The position numbers and the translations under genes were made by a program. From contig NZ_JH725097.1 of NCBI RefSeq assembly GCF_000278155.1, forward strand, positions 101,877 to 165,876: 64,000 nt of DNA, read 5' to 3'. A model generated the notes under the pieces. The model saw only the letters and a program-made list of their open reading frames with translations. It was not told where the DNA came from and did not search any database. Numbering within the stretch: the stretch's first letter is position 1; every line of letters starts with the position of its first letter. Of the stretch, positions 7,959 through 17,955 are shown one piece after another. The stretch is from Bartonella doshiae NCTC 12862 = ATCC 700133 (lineage in GTDB: Bacteria > Pseudomonadota > Alphaproteobacteria > Rhizobiales > Rhizobiaceae).

Positions 7959-8834
7959 TTATTTTTGACATTGTGCACAATAAAAGCTTGAACGCCCAGA
8001 TTGCAAAATACGAACAATGGGCGTTCCACATTGCATGCATTCCTTGCCTTCTCGCCCATAAACTGAAAAAATATGTTGAAAATAACCAAGAGAGCCATCT
8101 ACATGCATATAATCACGTAAAGAAGAACCACCAGATAGAATTGCTTCAGCAATTACATTGCGTATATTCTGTGCTAAAGAATCTGCAAGTTCTTGTGCAT
8201 GCACTGTTTTTGATGTTAATGTAAAAGCACTACGCTGTGGAGATAAGCGACTACGCCAAAGCGCTTCGCAAACATAAATATTTCCAAGACCCGCAATGAT
8301 AGACTGATCAAGCAACGCCCCCTTAAGAGATATTTTTTTATTAACAAAAACCTCTCGCAAATAACCACCAGAAAATGCATTGCTCATAGGCTCGATTCCT
8401 AGCTTCTTTAAAAGTGGATGCTCATAAAGCTTGCTTGTATTTACTAAAAGCATGAACCCAAAACGACGAACATCATTATAAATAAGATGGTAAATTTTGC
8501 CATTCCTTGCCTGAACATTCATGACAAAATGATCATGCTTAACAAGTTTTTCTTTAGCAGAAGATGTTTCTCTTAAAATATCATCCTCTATGCGCCACGA
8601 CCCTGACATTCCCAAATGGCTTAAAATTGTTTCATTCTGTGAAAGATGAAATAACAAATATTTCGCGCGTCTACCAAGTTCCACGATTGTTCTATTCACA
8701 AGCCGCTCAGGAAAAGCTTCTGGAAAAGGAAAACGCAAATCTCTACGATTAAGCGTGACAGATATAATTTTTGCACCTGTCACAACTAATTCCAGTCCAC
8801 GACGAACAGTTTCTACTTCAGGAAGCTCAGGCAT
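7959..8834 (-). CDS. mutM: Formamidopyrimidine-DNA glycosylase (Fpg/MutM)
   Basis: Removes 8-oxoguanine and formamidopyrimidines and nicks the abasic site. The N-terminal catalytic Pro-2/Glu-3 is in MPELPEVETVRRGLE, the helix-two-turn-helix in LDQSIIAGLGNIYVCEALW, and the C-terminal four-Cys zinc finger runs from CMQCG to CAQCQ. Conserved Lys-57-like residue in RRAKYLL. The 291-residue length is typical. The motif with Pro-2 fixes the start at 8834, although the ribosome site is weak. It helps guard a GC-poor genome exposed to host oxidants. Confidence 0.96.
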   Translation of the reverse strand: MPELPEVETVRRGLELVVTGAKIISVTLNRRDLRFPFPEAFPERLVNRTIVELGRRAKYLLFHLSQNETILSHLGMSGSWRIEDDILRETSSAKEKLVKHDHFVMNVQARNGKIYHLIYNDVRRFGFMLLVNTSKLYEHPLLKKLGIEPMSNAFSGGYLREVFVNKKISLKGALLDQSIIAGLGNIYVCEALWRSRLSPQRSAFTLTSKTVHAQELADSLAQNIRNVIAEAILSGGSSLRDYMHVDGSLGYFQHIFSVYGREGKECMQCGTPIVRILQSGRSSFYCAQCQK

Positions 8835-8888
8835 CTATTTTTTTTAAAATTATACATTTTCCAACAAAGCATCATAAACAATAAAATA

Positions 8889-10136
8889 TTAAGCCCATTC
8901 ACCTTTTCGAAAGACAGGAACTCTCCCACCATCCTGCATAATACCATCTATGTCAATTTCACCTGATCCAATCATCCAGTCAATATGAATTACACTTTTA
9001 TTACCACCACGCGCTGCAATTCCCTCTGCTGTCAACGATGCTCCATTCAAAAAGCATTTGGAATAACACTGCCCTAAAGCAATATGACATGCAGCATTTT
9101 CATCAAATAATGTGTTATAAAAAAGAAGATCGCTTTTAGAAATCGGAGAAGAATGAGGAACAAGAGCAACCTCACCCAATCGACTTGCCCCTTCATCACT
9201 TTGCAAAACCTGTCGCAGAACTTCCTCGCCCTTTGAGGCACGTGCATTAACAATACGTCCAGATTCAAATCGTACCTCAATATTATCAATCACCGCTCCT
9301 TGATAGGAAAGTGGCTTCGTTGAACGAACAAAACCTTCAACTTTATAAGCATGAGGAGTCGTAAAAACTTCTTCTGTCGGAATATTCGGATTACAAACAA
9401 CACCATTTTGAGCAACGGATGCACCACCATGCCATTCATGATCATCAGCCAAACCAACTGTTAAATCAGTACCTGGTCCTGTAAAATGTAAAGCAGCAAA
9501 ACGCTGCTCATTAAGCCATGATGACCGTTTTTTCAAAGTTGCATTATGCACAGTCCATGCATGCACGGGATCTTCTTCTGTAACCCTTGAAGCAGCAAAA
9601 ATTGCATCAGCTAATTGCCTAACCGCTTCCTTAAGCGGTAAAGTAGGAAACATTGCTGTAGCCCATCCTGCTGTTGGATAAGCAACAATCGACCAGTTTA
9701 TGGCAAAATTCGATATTTCTTTAAGAGCAGGTCGGTAAGCCATCGAAGTAGCCTTATTCAAACGCGCAACTTTATTAAAATCCTGATTAGACAACAACGA
9801 AGGGTCATCACCAACAATAGCTAAACGCGCAGCACCATTTCTAAAAGCCTGCGCCATTCCCTCATAAAGCCAATAAGGTGCATGATCAAAACTAGCAATA
9901 TGCGCATTTTCAAAGCGCATAAGCGATAACACATCATCATTAAAAATCGGGGTTACCACACCTGCACCAACCTTATAAGCATGATAAGCAATACGTCGAA
10001 CAAAAGGTAATGCCGAAACCGGAGAAGTTAAAACAAGATCCTGGCCCTCTTGTAAATTAAGACCTACTTTTACTGTAATTTCTGCAAGCCGATTAAGCAT
10101 TTCAGGCGAAATCATCTCATGAATATCAAAATACAT
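8889..10136 (-). CDS. M29-family aminopeptidase
   Basis: Metal-dependent aminopeptidase of the AmpS / aminopeptidase T group, cytosolic, releasing N-terminal residues from peptides. Family features are the N-terminal LNRLAEITVKVGLNLQEGQ, the metal-site stretch NIPTEEVFTTP with the catalytic Glu pair, the His of AACHIALGQ and the terminal VIHIDWMIGSGEIDIDG. Length 415 aa is normal for the family. I take ATG 10136; GTG 10145 and TTG 10142 lie just upstream, closer to an AAGGA site, so the start may be up to three codons longer. Its neighbours are also peptide and repair enzymes, without obvious operon overlap. Confidence 0.9.
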   Translation of the reverse strand: MYFDIHEMISPEMLNRLAEITVKVGLNLQEGQDLVLTSPVSALPFVRRIAYHAYKVGAGVVTPIFNDDVLSLMRFENAHIASFDHAPYWLYEGMAQAFRNGAARLAIVGDDPSLLSNQDFNKVARLNKATSMAYRPALKEISNFAINWSIVAYPTAGWATAMFPTLPLKEAVRQLADAIFAASRVTEEDPVHAWTVHNATLKKRSSWLNEQRFAALHFTGPGTDLTVGLADDHEWHGGASVAQNGVVCNPNIPTEEVFTTPHAYKVEGFVRSTKPLSYQGAVIDNIEVRFESGRIVNARASKGEEVLRQVLQSDEGASRLGEVALVPHSSPISKSDLLFYNTLFDENAACHIALGQCYSKCFLNGASLTAEGIAARGGNKSVIHIDWMIGSGEIDIDGIMQDGGRVPVFRKGEWA

Positions 10137-10164
10137 TACCAACACTCTTCCTTGCTCGTAAACA

Positions 10165-11025
10165 TTACCGGCTTCTATAGCGTTCTTCTAACACTGCAAC
10201 AATAGCATTTAACTGATCTGATGAAGGTACAGCATATGCAACAACTGTCTTAGTCTCCTCCCTCTTATCTATACGACGAGGTGCACTCGTAGGAATGGGA
10301 ATCCTATCAAGCTGTGCAACAACAAAAGACGTAGTGTGCACCTTATTTACTTGCGCAACCTTTACTGTAGAAGATGCATTGTGTCTCTCTTTTTCCTTTG
10401 CTTCTATCTTTATTGCTTTACTTCCTAAGCCTGCTCCAATGAAGCTTTGTACATTACCAGAACGTTCTTGAGCAAAAGCATAAGCAACATCATAAGGACG
10501 GTTATTAGCAGGAATCTGACGTGATCCATTACGTGATCGCTTTTCATAAAAAGCATTACCACCCGCAACACGAACATAATACATATTTGTATAAGGGAAA
10601 GTTAAACCAGCAGTGTGAAAAAACATAGCGTTTTTAACTTTCTTATCACGTTCACCACGTAAAACAGCATCAGCCGCCTCTTTAACACGGGCAACAGATG
10701 CCGGTTCATCCATAGAACGCGTTAAAACACCAGGGGCAAATTGCTTGTACTGACCAACAACACCACAAATTGTCTTTGGATAAGCAGTTGAATTAACACG
10801 ATTCATAACAACTGTTCCTACTGCAATCATTCCTTCACGACTTGTGCGATTTGATTCAAAATACATTGCACGCATAAGACACTGACGCTCTGTCAATGGA
10901 TACATCACTGTTTTTGTCTTATTATCTTTATCTTTTTCAACTTTAAAGTGATTTAAACTACAACCCACAATAACCAACGGCGCAATACAACACGCAACAA
11001 AAACAGTCCAATATTTTTTTTTCAT
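10165..11025 (-). CDS. SleB-type cell-wall hydrolase, predicted lipoprotein
   Basis: Predicted peptidoglycan hydrolase of the SleB / Hydrolase_2 fold, acting in the periplasm. The N-terminus is a hydrophobic signal with lipobox-like PLVIVGC, so it is probably anchored by lipidated Cys. The hydrolase domain (~50-175) shows LMRAMYFESNRTSREGMIAVG with the catalytic Glu, VVMNRVNS, and a conserved AMFFHTAG block; the YYVRVAGGNAFYEK end is typical. The C-terminal ~100 residues are low-conservation linker. I take ATG 11025; a GTG four codons upstream (11037) is closer to an AGGA site. Confidence 0.85.
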   Translation of the reverse strand: MKKKYWTVFVACCIAPLVIVGCSLNHFKVEKDKDNKTKTVMYPLTERQCLMRAMYFESNRTSREGMIAVGTVVMNRVNSTAYPKTICGVVGQYKQFAPGVLTRSMDEPASVARVKEAADAVLRGERDKKVKNAMFFHTAGLTFPYTNMYYVRVAGGNAFYEKRSRNGSRQIPANNRPYDVAYAFAQERSGNVQSFIGAGLGSKAIKIEAKEKERHNASSTVKVAQVNKVHTTSFVVAQLDRIPIPTSAPRRIDKREETKTVVAYAVPSSDQLNAIVAVLEERYRSR

Positions 11026-11037
11026 CTTATGCAGCAC

Positions 11038-11370
11038 ATTCCTATGTCATAGACATACTTGAAATACAAATGTATTTTAAATATTTCTTAAAAGAAAATA
11101 TATGGCTAATTATTACAATTTAGTAAAATTCTAATACAAGCAGTAATTAAAAGACACCTATATGAAAGAAAAAATAAAAAAATCTTAATTAAAGGGATTA
11201 ACCTTTTCATAAATAAAGAAAATATAAATTTATATTTTTATTACTGAGCACCAGATGTAACCCATAATATTAATCTTCATATTTCAATCGCTAAAAAATG
11301 CTAAACTTCCAAACATCCAACAATATGAATATGCAAAAAATGATCCTTTATACCTCTGAGAGTAAAAAAC
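11038..11370. other. AT-rich intergenic stretch between phoU and the SleB-type gene
   Basis: 333 bases, very A/T-rich, with no open frame of note, no tRNA-like fold and no clear hairpin-T terminator. It probably contains the end of the pst-phoU transcript and the promoter of the hydrolase gene; I cannot place either exactly. Confidence 0.4.
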
Positions 11371-12093
11371 TTAATCTGTCTTCTTCTCATTCACCCCAAC
11401 TCTATAGGTAAGATCATCGCGAGGACGATCAGAAGACATATGATGACCCGTTATGATATAATGGAGCGTTTCAGCAATATTGGTGACGTGATCACCTATG
11501 CGTTCAATGTTTTTTATACAAAAAAGTAAATGTGTGCAAACTGTGATATTGCGCATATCTTCCATCATATATGTCAAAAGTTCCCGAAAAAGAGAAGTAT
11601 ATAAAGCATCAATTTTACCATCACGCTCACGCACTGCATCAACACGATCTAATAAGCGACTCGTGTAAGCACTTAATACTTCCTTTAACTGATTGAGCGC
11701 TAAAGCTGTTATCGTTTCAAGCCCACAATAAAAGGACGCAGGCTGACGTACTTCCGAAAGAGCAACTGTCCGCTTAGCGATATTTTTTGCCATGTCTCCA
11801 ATCCTTTCAAGATCAGAAGAAATGCGAATAGCACCAACAATTTCACGCAAATCAACTGCCATCGGTTGACGCTTGCAAATAATAGTAATCGCTTTTTCAT
11901 CAATATCACGTTCTGCTTCATCTAAAAACAAATCATCAGCAATAACCGTCGCAGCAAGCTGAAGATCGTTACGCACAATCGATGCAATAGAATCTTCAAT
12001 CATCCTTTCTGCATGACTCCCCATTTCCGTAATCTTTGCTTCCAAATATTTGAGTTCTGCATCATAAGAACGGACAGTATGGTTCATTGTCAT
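11371..12093 (-). CDS. phoU: Phosphate-transport regulator PhoU
   Basis: Cytoplasmic negative regulator that links the Pst transporter to the PhoR/PhoB system. The 240-residue protein consists of two PhoU three-helix repeats. The metal-cluster motif E-x3-D-x3-R is visible in ISSDLERIGDMAKNIAKR (first repeat) and NIERIGDHVTNIAETL (second repeat). Start ATG 12093 lies behind GGAGGAG. It is the last gene of the pst operon, the standard order. phoR/phoB are not in the window. Confidence 0.96.
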   Translation of the reverse strand: MTMNHTVRSYDAELKYLEAKITEMGSHAERMIEDSIASIVRNDLQLAATVIADDLFLDEAERDIDEKAITIICKRQPMAVDLREIVGAIRISSDLERIGDMAKNIAKRTVALSEVRQPASFYCGLETITALALNQLKEVLSAYTSRLLDRVDAVRERDGKIDALYTSLFRELLTYMMEDMRNITVCTHLLFCIKNIERIGDHVTNIAETLHYIITGHHMSSDRPRDDLTYRVGVNEKKTD

Positions 12094-12114
12094 ATTCTAC
12101 ACTCCTCCATTCAC

Positions 12115-12873
12115 CTATCCAAAACGCCCCGTAATATAATCTTGCGTACGCTGCTCTTTTGGTGAGGTGAAGATCATTTCAGTTGCACCAACTTCTACCA
12201 AATGCCCTAAATGAAACATGGCCGTATATTGAGAAACGCGTGCTGCCTGCTGCATTGAATGTGTTACAATGACAATCGTATAATTTTTTCGTAATGCGTC
12301 AATAAGTTCCTCAATACGTGCCGTTGCAATAGGGTCAAGAGCTGAACAGGGCTCATCCATCAAAATAACTTCAGGACTAACCGCAATAGCACGCGCAATA
12401 CATAAACGCTGCTGCTGCCCTCCTGATAAACTTGTCCCAGGCTCATGAAGACGATCTTTTACTTCCTCAAATAAACCCGCTTGTCTCAAACTTTTTTCAA
12501 CGATATCATGCAATTCAGCGCGTGATTTTACCAAACCATGAATACGTGGCCCATAAGCAACATTTTCAAAAATAGATTTAGGAAAAGGACTAGGCTTCTG
12601 AAAAACCATCCCAACACGCGCACGTAATTCTACAACATCAATCCGCGAATCATAAATATCTTCCCCATCTAAACTAATAAGACCTGTTACTTTAGCGCCT
12701 TCAATTGTATCGTTCATGCGGTTAAAACAACGCAAAAAGGTCGATTTTCCACATCCTGAAGGACCAATTAAAGCAGTAACTTGATGTTCAGGAATCTCAA
12801 GGGTAATACCATGAAGAGCTTCTTTTTCTCCGTAAAAAACCTTTACATCCTGACCACGCATTTTAATCTTCAT
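12115..12873 (-). CDS. pstB: Phosphate ABC transporter, ATP-binding subunit PstB
   Basis: ATPase that drives phosphate import through PstA/PstC at the inner membrane. Walker A is GPSGCGKST, followed by the Q-loop [11 protein letters not shown], signature LSGGQQQR, Walker [14 protein letters not shown] and the switch His in VTHSM. Start ATG 12873 follows AAGGTG at normal distance; an in-frame GTG 12 bases upstream is less likely. The length of 252 aa is standard. Confidence 0.97.
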   Translation of the reverse strand: MKIKMRGQDVKVFYGEKEALHGITLEIPEHQVTALIGPSGCGKSTFLRCFNRMNDTIEGAKVTGLISLDGEDIYDSRIDVVELRARVGMVFQKPSPFPKSIFENVAYGPRIHGLVKSRAELHDIVEKSLRQAGLFEEVKDRLHEPGTSLSGGQQQRLCIARAIAVSPEVILMDEPCSALDPIATARIEELIDALRKNYTIVIVTHSMQQAARVSQYTAMFHLGHLVEVGATEMIFTSPKEQRTQDYITGRFG

Positions 12874-12933
12874 TATAAAATTCACCTTAACTTTAGAACA
12901 TAAACTTTATCAAAGATTGCCGCTTTATCGAAA

Positions 12934-14226
12934 TTACTGACGCCGTTCAAATCGTCGACGTAAAAAAACAGCAGAAATGTTCATGATAGCGAGAAAAATC
13001 ATTAATACGATAATAGCACCAGATGTCTTCTCAACAAAAGCACGCTCTGCCTCACCCGCCCACATAAAAATTTGAACAGGCAAGGCCGTAGCTGGATCCA
13101 TTGGTGTAGAAGGAATATTTGCAACAAAAGCAACCATTCCAATCAAAAGCAAAGGAGCCGTTTCACCCAATGCTTGCGCTACACCAATAATTGTACCAGT
13201 TAAAATACCGGGTGCGGCCAAAGGAACAACATGATGAAAAACCATTTGAGTTTTTGATGCCCCAAGCCCTAAAGCTGCCGCACGAATAGAAAGAGGAACA
13301 GCCCGCAAAGCAGAGCGTGTCGCAATAATAATTGTAGGTAAAGTCATAAGAGCCAAAACTAGCCCACCTACAAAAGAGGCTGAGCGTGGTAACCCAAAAA
13401 AATTAACAAAAACAGCAAGGCCTAAAAGACCAAAAACAATCGAAGGAACAGCTGCAAGATTATTGATATTAACCTCAATAAAATCTGTAAACTTATTTTT
13501 GTGTGCATATTCTTCTAAATAAATAGCGGTTGCTATCCCTATTGGTAGCGAAATCACTAAAACTATGGCCATCATGTAAAAAGAACCAATTATAGCGACT
13601 CCTAATCCCGCAGTCTCAGGACGACTTGAAGCACCAAATGTAAAAAAACCAAAATTAAATGTTTTATAAAGTGTACCATCATGCGCTAAACGTTTCATCC
13701 ATTTTACCTGACGATCAGAGACTTTGCGGTTTTTTTCTGCTACATGTAAATCAATCTGCCCTTTGTAAGCGGAATCAATGTCTGCCGATGCTAACACTTT
13801 GATTTTTTGTGTTGTTCCAATCAAACTTGGATTTTTTGTCACCATCTCACGTAATTGAACACGTACACTATCTGAAAACATGCGGTTAACATCCCGCAGT
13901 AATGCTCGATCATTTTGATCAAGATCAAGCTTTGCTGCCAAAGCATTCCGTACAAGAAATGGATAATTCGCAGTTATAAGTACCTGAGGATTTGTTTGCC
14001 GTTGATTATTTGGATCAATGACCTTTTCATCCAAATAAACCGATAATGCCATTTCACTTTGAAAAAAAGCTGTATAACCCTGACTGATGACAAACCATAA
14101 AAGAGCACATAAAAAAAACAAACCAATAAAAATAGCAATCAGGCCATATGCGCGGAAACAACGTTCAGCCCAATATCGACGCTTAAGACCAATATTGCAA
14201 TGATGTGAAGAAAAGACCTTATTCAT
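12934..14226 (-). CDS. pstA: Phosphate ABC transporter permease PstA
   Basis: Inner-membrane permease, one half of the phosphate channel. At 430 aa it is longer than E. coli PstA (296 aa). The extra part is a periplasmic region of ~140 residues after the first membrane segment (IAIFIGLFFLCALLWFVI), as is common in alphaproteobacteria. The core has the binding-protein-dependent transport loop in SIRAAALGLGASKTQ and a GVAQALGETAPLLLIG segment. ATG overlaps the pstC stop by 4 bases (ATGA), indicating coupling. Confidence 0.95.
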   Translation of the reverse strand: MNKVFSSHHCNIGLKRRYWAERCFRAYGLIAIFIGLFFLCALLWFVISQGYTAFFQSEMALSVYLDEKVIDPNNQRQTNPQVLITANYPFLVRNALAAKLDLDQNDRALLRDVNRMFSDSVRVQLREMVTKNPSLIGTTQKIKVLASADIDSAYKGQIDLHVAEKNRKVSDRQVKWMKRLAHDGTLYKTFNFGFFTFGASSRPETAGLGVAIIGSFYMMAIVLVISLPIGIATAIYLEEYAHKNKFTDFIEVNINNLAAVPSIVFGLLGLAVFVNFFGLPRSASFVGGLVLALMTLPTIIIATRSALRAVPLSIRAAALGLGASKTQMVFHHVVPLAAPGILTGTIIGVAQALGETAPLLLIGMVAFVANIPSTPMDPATALPVQIFMWAGEAERAFVEKTSGAIIVLMIFLAIMNISAVFLRRRFERRQ

Positions 14227-15683
14227 TCATATTGTTCCCGATATTTGCGCACGATGTAAAGAGCAAGGATATTCATCACAAGAGTCAGAATAAAAAGCGT
14301 CGTCCCCAAAGCAAAAGCCACAAGAGTTTGTGGAGAATTAAACTCAAAATCACCCGTTAATTGATTAACAATTTTAACCGTCATCGTGGTCATTGCCTCA
14401 AACGGATTAAGCGTTAAATTTGCAGCAACACCTGCCGCCAAAACCACAATCATTGTCTCCCCAATCGCACGTGACGCCGTTAACAAAATCGCTCCTATAA
14501 TCCCTGGGAGCGCTGCTGGTATCACTACTTTTTTTATCGTCTCAGATTGTGTTGCACCTAAACCATAAGATCCTTCACGCAAAAAACGTGGTACAGCTGT
14601 AATAACATCATCTGATAAAGACGAAACAAAAGGTATCAACATAATTCCCATCACAACTCCAGCTGTCAAAATACTTTGAGCCATAATAAAACCAACACCA
14701 CCAGAAAGGGAAACAGAGAGATCATGTAAAAACGGTCCAACAATCTTCAAGGCAAAAAAACCATAAACAATGGTTGGAATACCAGCAAGAACCTCCAACA
14801 ACGGCTTCACAATCGATCTCAATCGAGCAGAAGCATATTCAGCCATATAAAGAGCTGAAAATAATCCTATCGGTACAGCAAAAAGCATTGCGACAAGCGC
14901 GATATAAAGTGTGCCTGCAAGCAGCGGAATCAAACCAAATTGCCCTACCTCACTGCCCGAACCACTGGCCGAAAAACGTGGATCCCAAACCGTTCCCAAA
15001 AAGAAATTTGAAAGGGGTACAGACTGAAAAAAACTTATTGTTTGAAAAAACATGGAGAATGCAATCGCTGCTGTCGTCAAGACCGCAACTGTAGATGCAC
15101 AAATTAACCCAATAATAATCAAACACTCAACCTTATTACGTGCACGCTGACGTGAAGTAACCTGCATCACTCCATAAGAAAAACCACAAAATGCAATAAT
15201 AAAAAGTAAAGAATAACCAATAAACCACAATTTTTCGGATAAATCATACCATGATTGTGCAATCCTCAATACAACCTCTGGTGCTTCATGAGGTAAAATA
15301 AAACCATTTGCGAAGAATTGCGTCCGTATCTCTTCATACGAAGCAGTGGTAAGATCTCCTTTAAAATTATGAATTATTTTGGCTAAACTGCGGACAATCC
15401 CCAAAATGAGGTCATGATTAACAACCTCTGTAACCTGCGCACTATACATCCTAATCTCTCGCGAGGCACTATACTCTAAATAAATTGTACTCCCACTATT
15501 CCAAAAAACAAAAAAAATTAAAGCAGGAATAACAGTAAGAAAAAATGTCCACCAACCATAATAATACGCACGAGAGTGCATCTTGTATTGTGTATATTCA
15601 AGATAGCGCGCACGCATATAAGAAATAAAAAAGCCAACAAAACCAAAAAGCAATAGGAATAAAATAATAAAGGAAATGTGCAT
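14223..15683 (-). CDS. pstC: Phosphate ABC transporter permease PstC
   Basis: Partner permease of PstA. The 486-residue protein has an N-terminal extension with two membrane segments and a periplasmic loop ahead of the ~280-residue core, again the long alphaproteobacterial form. Core features are EVLAGIPTIVYGFFAL, the EAA-type loop LREGSYGLGATQSETIKKV and ASRAIGETMIVVLAAG. I take ATG 15683 (GAAAGA upstream); TTG 15695 in the same frame is possible. Confidence 0.95.
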   Translation of the reverse strand: MHISFIILFLLLFGFVGFFISYMRARYLEYTQYKMHSRAYYYGWWTFFLTVIPALIFFVFWNSGSTIYLEYSASREIRMYSAQVTEVVNHDLILGIVRSLAKIIHNFKGDLTTASYEEIRTQFFANGFILPHEAPEVVLRIAQSWYDLSEKLWFIGYSLLFIIAFCGFSYGVMQVTSRQRARNKVECLIIIGLICASTVAVLTTAAIAFSMFFQTISFFQSVPLSNFFLGTVWDPRFSASGSGSEVGQFGLIPLLAGTLYIALVAMLFAVPIGLFSALYMAEYASARLRSIVKPLLEVLAGIPTIVYGFFALKIVGPFLHDLSVSLSGGVGFIMAQSILTAGVVMGIMLIPFVSSLSDDVITAVPRFLREGSYGLGATQSETIKKVVIPAALPGIIGAILLTASRAIGETMIVVLAAGVAANLTLNPFEAMTTMTVKIVNQLTGDFEFNSPQTLVAFALGTTLFILTLVMNILALYIVRKYREQYE

Positions 15684-15744
15684 ATTGTCTTTCAATTTTT
15701 ATAAAAAAGCAGCGTAGAAAATTCCTAAACTACAAATCCTGAAA

Positions 15745-16791
15745 TTATTTTAAAATCATCACTAGACCAGCAGAAAACGCAGAACGCTGCGCTTGGCGCT
15801 CTTTTTCAGAAGCAATAACCAAACCATATTCAGCCAAAGGGCTGTTAGGACCAATCATTTGATCAGAAAGAAAAAAATCAATATATTCCCGCAGACCTGG
15901 GATAATACTTAAATGCGCTTTCTTAACGTAGAAGAAAAGAGGACGAGAAACCGGATATTTGCCACTAGAAATTGTTTCAGCGTTTGGTGCAAAACCATTA
16001 ATCTCTGCGACCTTGAGTTTATCAGCATTATTTTCATAAAAAGACAAACCAAAAACACCTATCCCTGTTTTATGAGAAGTTATACGTGCAAACGTTTCAG
16101 AATAATCACCATCAATATCGATAGCCTTTCCATCTCTACGCACAGTAACGCATGCCGCATGAATCGCCTTATCATCCATCCCTAATAATTTCATCGCATC
16201 AACTGCTCCACTGTCTTTACAACCTACAGCAAGCAATTTTTCTTCAAAAACCTCCCGCGTTCCATGCTTTTCTCCAGGAATATAAGCTGCTATCGTCCAA
16301 TCAGGAAGAGCATCATTGACTACATTCCATTTTGAAACTGCATTGGGCTGTAATTTTCCGTTCACAATAATTTGAGCAGCAAGTGCTCTATAAACATCTA
16401 CCGGATGCAATTTCCAATCAGGACCATTAATATCTGTTGCAACAACAATGCCATCATACCCTATGCGTATTTCCTCAATATCTTTTACACCAGCATCAAA
16501 ACAAGATTGCAATTCACTAGGCTTCATTGCTCGCGAACTATTGACAATATCAATTGCATTTTCTCCAATCCCACGGCAAAATTCTTTAATACCAGCACCT
16601 GAACCACCCGATTCAATAACAGGAACTTTGAAATGAGGATAAACTTCCCCAAATATCTCCGCAACGATTTTTTGATAAGGTAAAACTGTAGATGAACCAG
16701 CAATTTGAATTCGATCACGTGCATGACCAACATTCACAAATAGTACAACTGCAAAAATCAGACCTAGTCCAACGGATAATAATCTACACAT
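15745..16791 (-). CDS. pstS: Periplasmic phosphate-binding protein PstS
   Basis: Captures phosphate in the periplasm and delivers it to PstCA. A signal sequence (CRLLSVGLGLIFAVVLFVN, ending VGHA-RD) precedes the mature start IQIAGSSTVLPY, whose GSST binds phosphate. Further ligands lie in ESGGSGAGIKEFC and NSSRAMKPSE, and the later PGEKHGTREVF block is typical of the PstS type found in rhizobia. Start ATG 16791 is placed by AAGGAG 7 bases upstream. First gene of the pst operon. 348 aa, intact. Confidence 0.95.
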   Translation of the reverse strand: MCRLLSVGLGLIFAVVLFVNVGHARDRIQIAGSSTVLPYQKIVAEIFGEVYPHFKVPVIESGGSGAGIKEFCRGIGENAIDIVNSSRAMKPSELQSCFDAGVKDIEEIRIGYDGIVVATDINGPDWKLHPVDVYRALAAQIIVNGKLQPNAVSKWNVVNDALPDWTIAAYIPGEKHGTREVFEEKLLAVGCKDSGAVDAMKLLGMDDKAIHAACVTVRRDGKAIDIDGDYSETFARITSHKTGIGVFGLSFYENNADKLKVAEINGFAPNAETISSGKYPVSRPLFFYVKKAHLSIIPGLREYIDFFLSDQMIGPNSPLAEYGLVIASEKERQAQRSAFSAGLVMILK

Positions 16792-16798
16792 TCATAAG

Positions 16799-16823
16799 CT
16801 CCTTAGAAGGTAAAAAACCTTCT
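16799..16823 (-). promoter_or_regulatory. Hairpin immediately upstream of the pstS ribosome site
   Basis: On the minus strand AGAAGGT-TTTTT-ACCTTCT forms a perfect 7-bp stem, and the AAGGAG ribosome site follows directly. It would sit in the 5' leader of the pst operon and could affect translation or mRNA stability. I do not see a clear Pho box (CTGTCAT repeats) upstream. Confidence 0.4.
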
Positions 16824-16935
16824 TGTTTGTATCATACTGTAATTCTAGTTCACATTTGCAGCATAACAAATATAAAAAAGTGATATTTATAATTTTTCTG
16901 ACAAAATCATGTTCTTATTCTCTGTTTCAGCAAAT

Positions 16936-17874
16936 TTAATTTGAACACTTAGATTCAACAAGATCCCAAAAAAGATGAGCAATATCCTTACCACCAAAGC
17001 GTTTAATTTCACGAATTCCAGTAGGAGATGTCACATTGATTTCTGTTATATAATCTCCAATTACATCAATCCCGACAAAAAGAAGCCCTCGTTCCCGTAA
17101 AGCTGAACCAATTCGCGCGCAAATGTCATAATCACGATCTGTTAAATCAATATTTTCCGCGCGTCCTCCAACATGCATATTAGAACGAACATCCATTTCT
17201 GATGCAACCCTATTAATTGCTCCAACTGGAGTACCATTAAGTAAAATGATCCGTTTATCCCCCTTTCGTACAGCATCTAAATAGCGCTGAACAATGAAAG
17301 GTTCACGGTAACTTTTTGCAAACATTTCCAAAAGCGATGACAAATTACGATCATCCCGTTTCAAATAAAAAACGCCTGCTCCTCCATTGCCATAGAGTGG
17401 TTTCACAATAATATCACCAAATGTATCTCTAAAAGTCGTTATTTCTTCAATGTCTTTTGTAATGAGCGTTTCTGGCATAAGATCAGAAAATTCTGTCACA
17501 AAAATTTTCTCAGGGCTATTGCGTACCCATACCGGATCATTCACTACTAACGTTTGAGGATGAACACGTTCTAATAAATGAGTCGTGGTGATATAATTGA
17601 GATCAAAGGGTGGATCTTGACGTAAAAGAACCACATCCATATCCATCAATTCTGTACGTACAGAAGGCCCCAATTGATAATGATGCCCCTCTTCATCATA
17701 TACTTTCAATGCTTCCAATCGTGCAATCACACAACCATCGCGCATAGATAAACGATCTGGTGTATAATGGAAAAGAGTGTGTCCGCGTTCTTGTGCTGCT
17801 AACGCAAGTGCAAATGTTGTATCTCCTTGAATGCGAAGCGTTGAAATATGATCCATCTGAATGGCAACTTTCAT
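16936..17874 (-). CDS. gshB: Glutathione synthetase
   Basis: Joins gamma-glutamylcysteine and glycine using ATP in the cytosol. The 312-residue ATP-grasp enzyme begins [13 protein letters not shown], with an AGAGAGG ribosome site upstream. The frame is open for another 30 codons upstream, but that part has no support. ATP-binding motifs are [15 protein letters not shown] and IVQRYLDA. The glycine/product loop and metal ligands are in [12 protein letters not shown]-x-N-x-H-x-G-G-x-A ([11 protein letters not shown]) is diagnostic. Divergent from the moeB-like gene, separated by 81 bases that must hold both promoters. Confidence 0.96.
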   Translation of the reverse strand: MKVAIQMDHISTLRIQGDTTFALALAAQERGHTLFHYTPDRLSMRDGCVIARLEALKVYDEEGHHYQLGPSVRTELMDMDVVLLRQDPPFDLNYITTTHLLERVHPQTLVVNDPVWVRNSPEKIFVTEFSDLMPETLITKDIEEITTFRDTFGDIIVKPLYGNGGAGVFYLKRDDRNLSSLLEMFAKSYREPFIVQRYLDAVRKGDKRIILLNGTPVGAINRVASEMDVRSNMHVGGRAENIDLTDRDYDICARIGSALRERGLLFVGIDVIGDYITEINVTSPTGIREIKRFGGKDIAHLFWDLVESKCSN

Positions 17875-17955
17875 GAATAAAACCTCTCTATAACCAAATG
17901 CGGACTGGTCTATGCACCATAAACTTAGTAAAGTGACTATGACAAGAGAAAGCCT

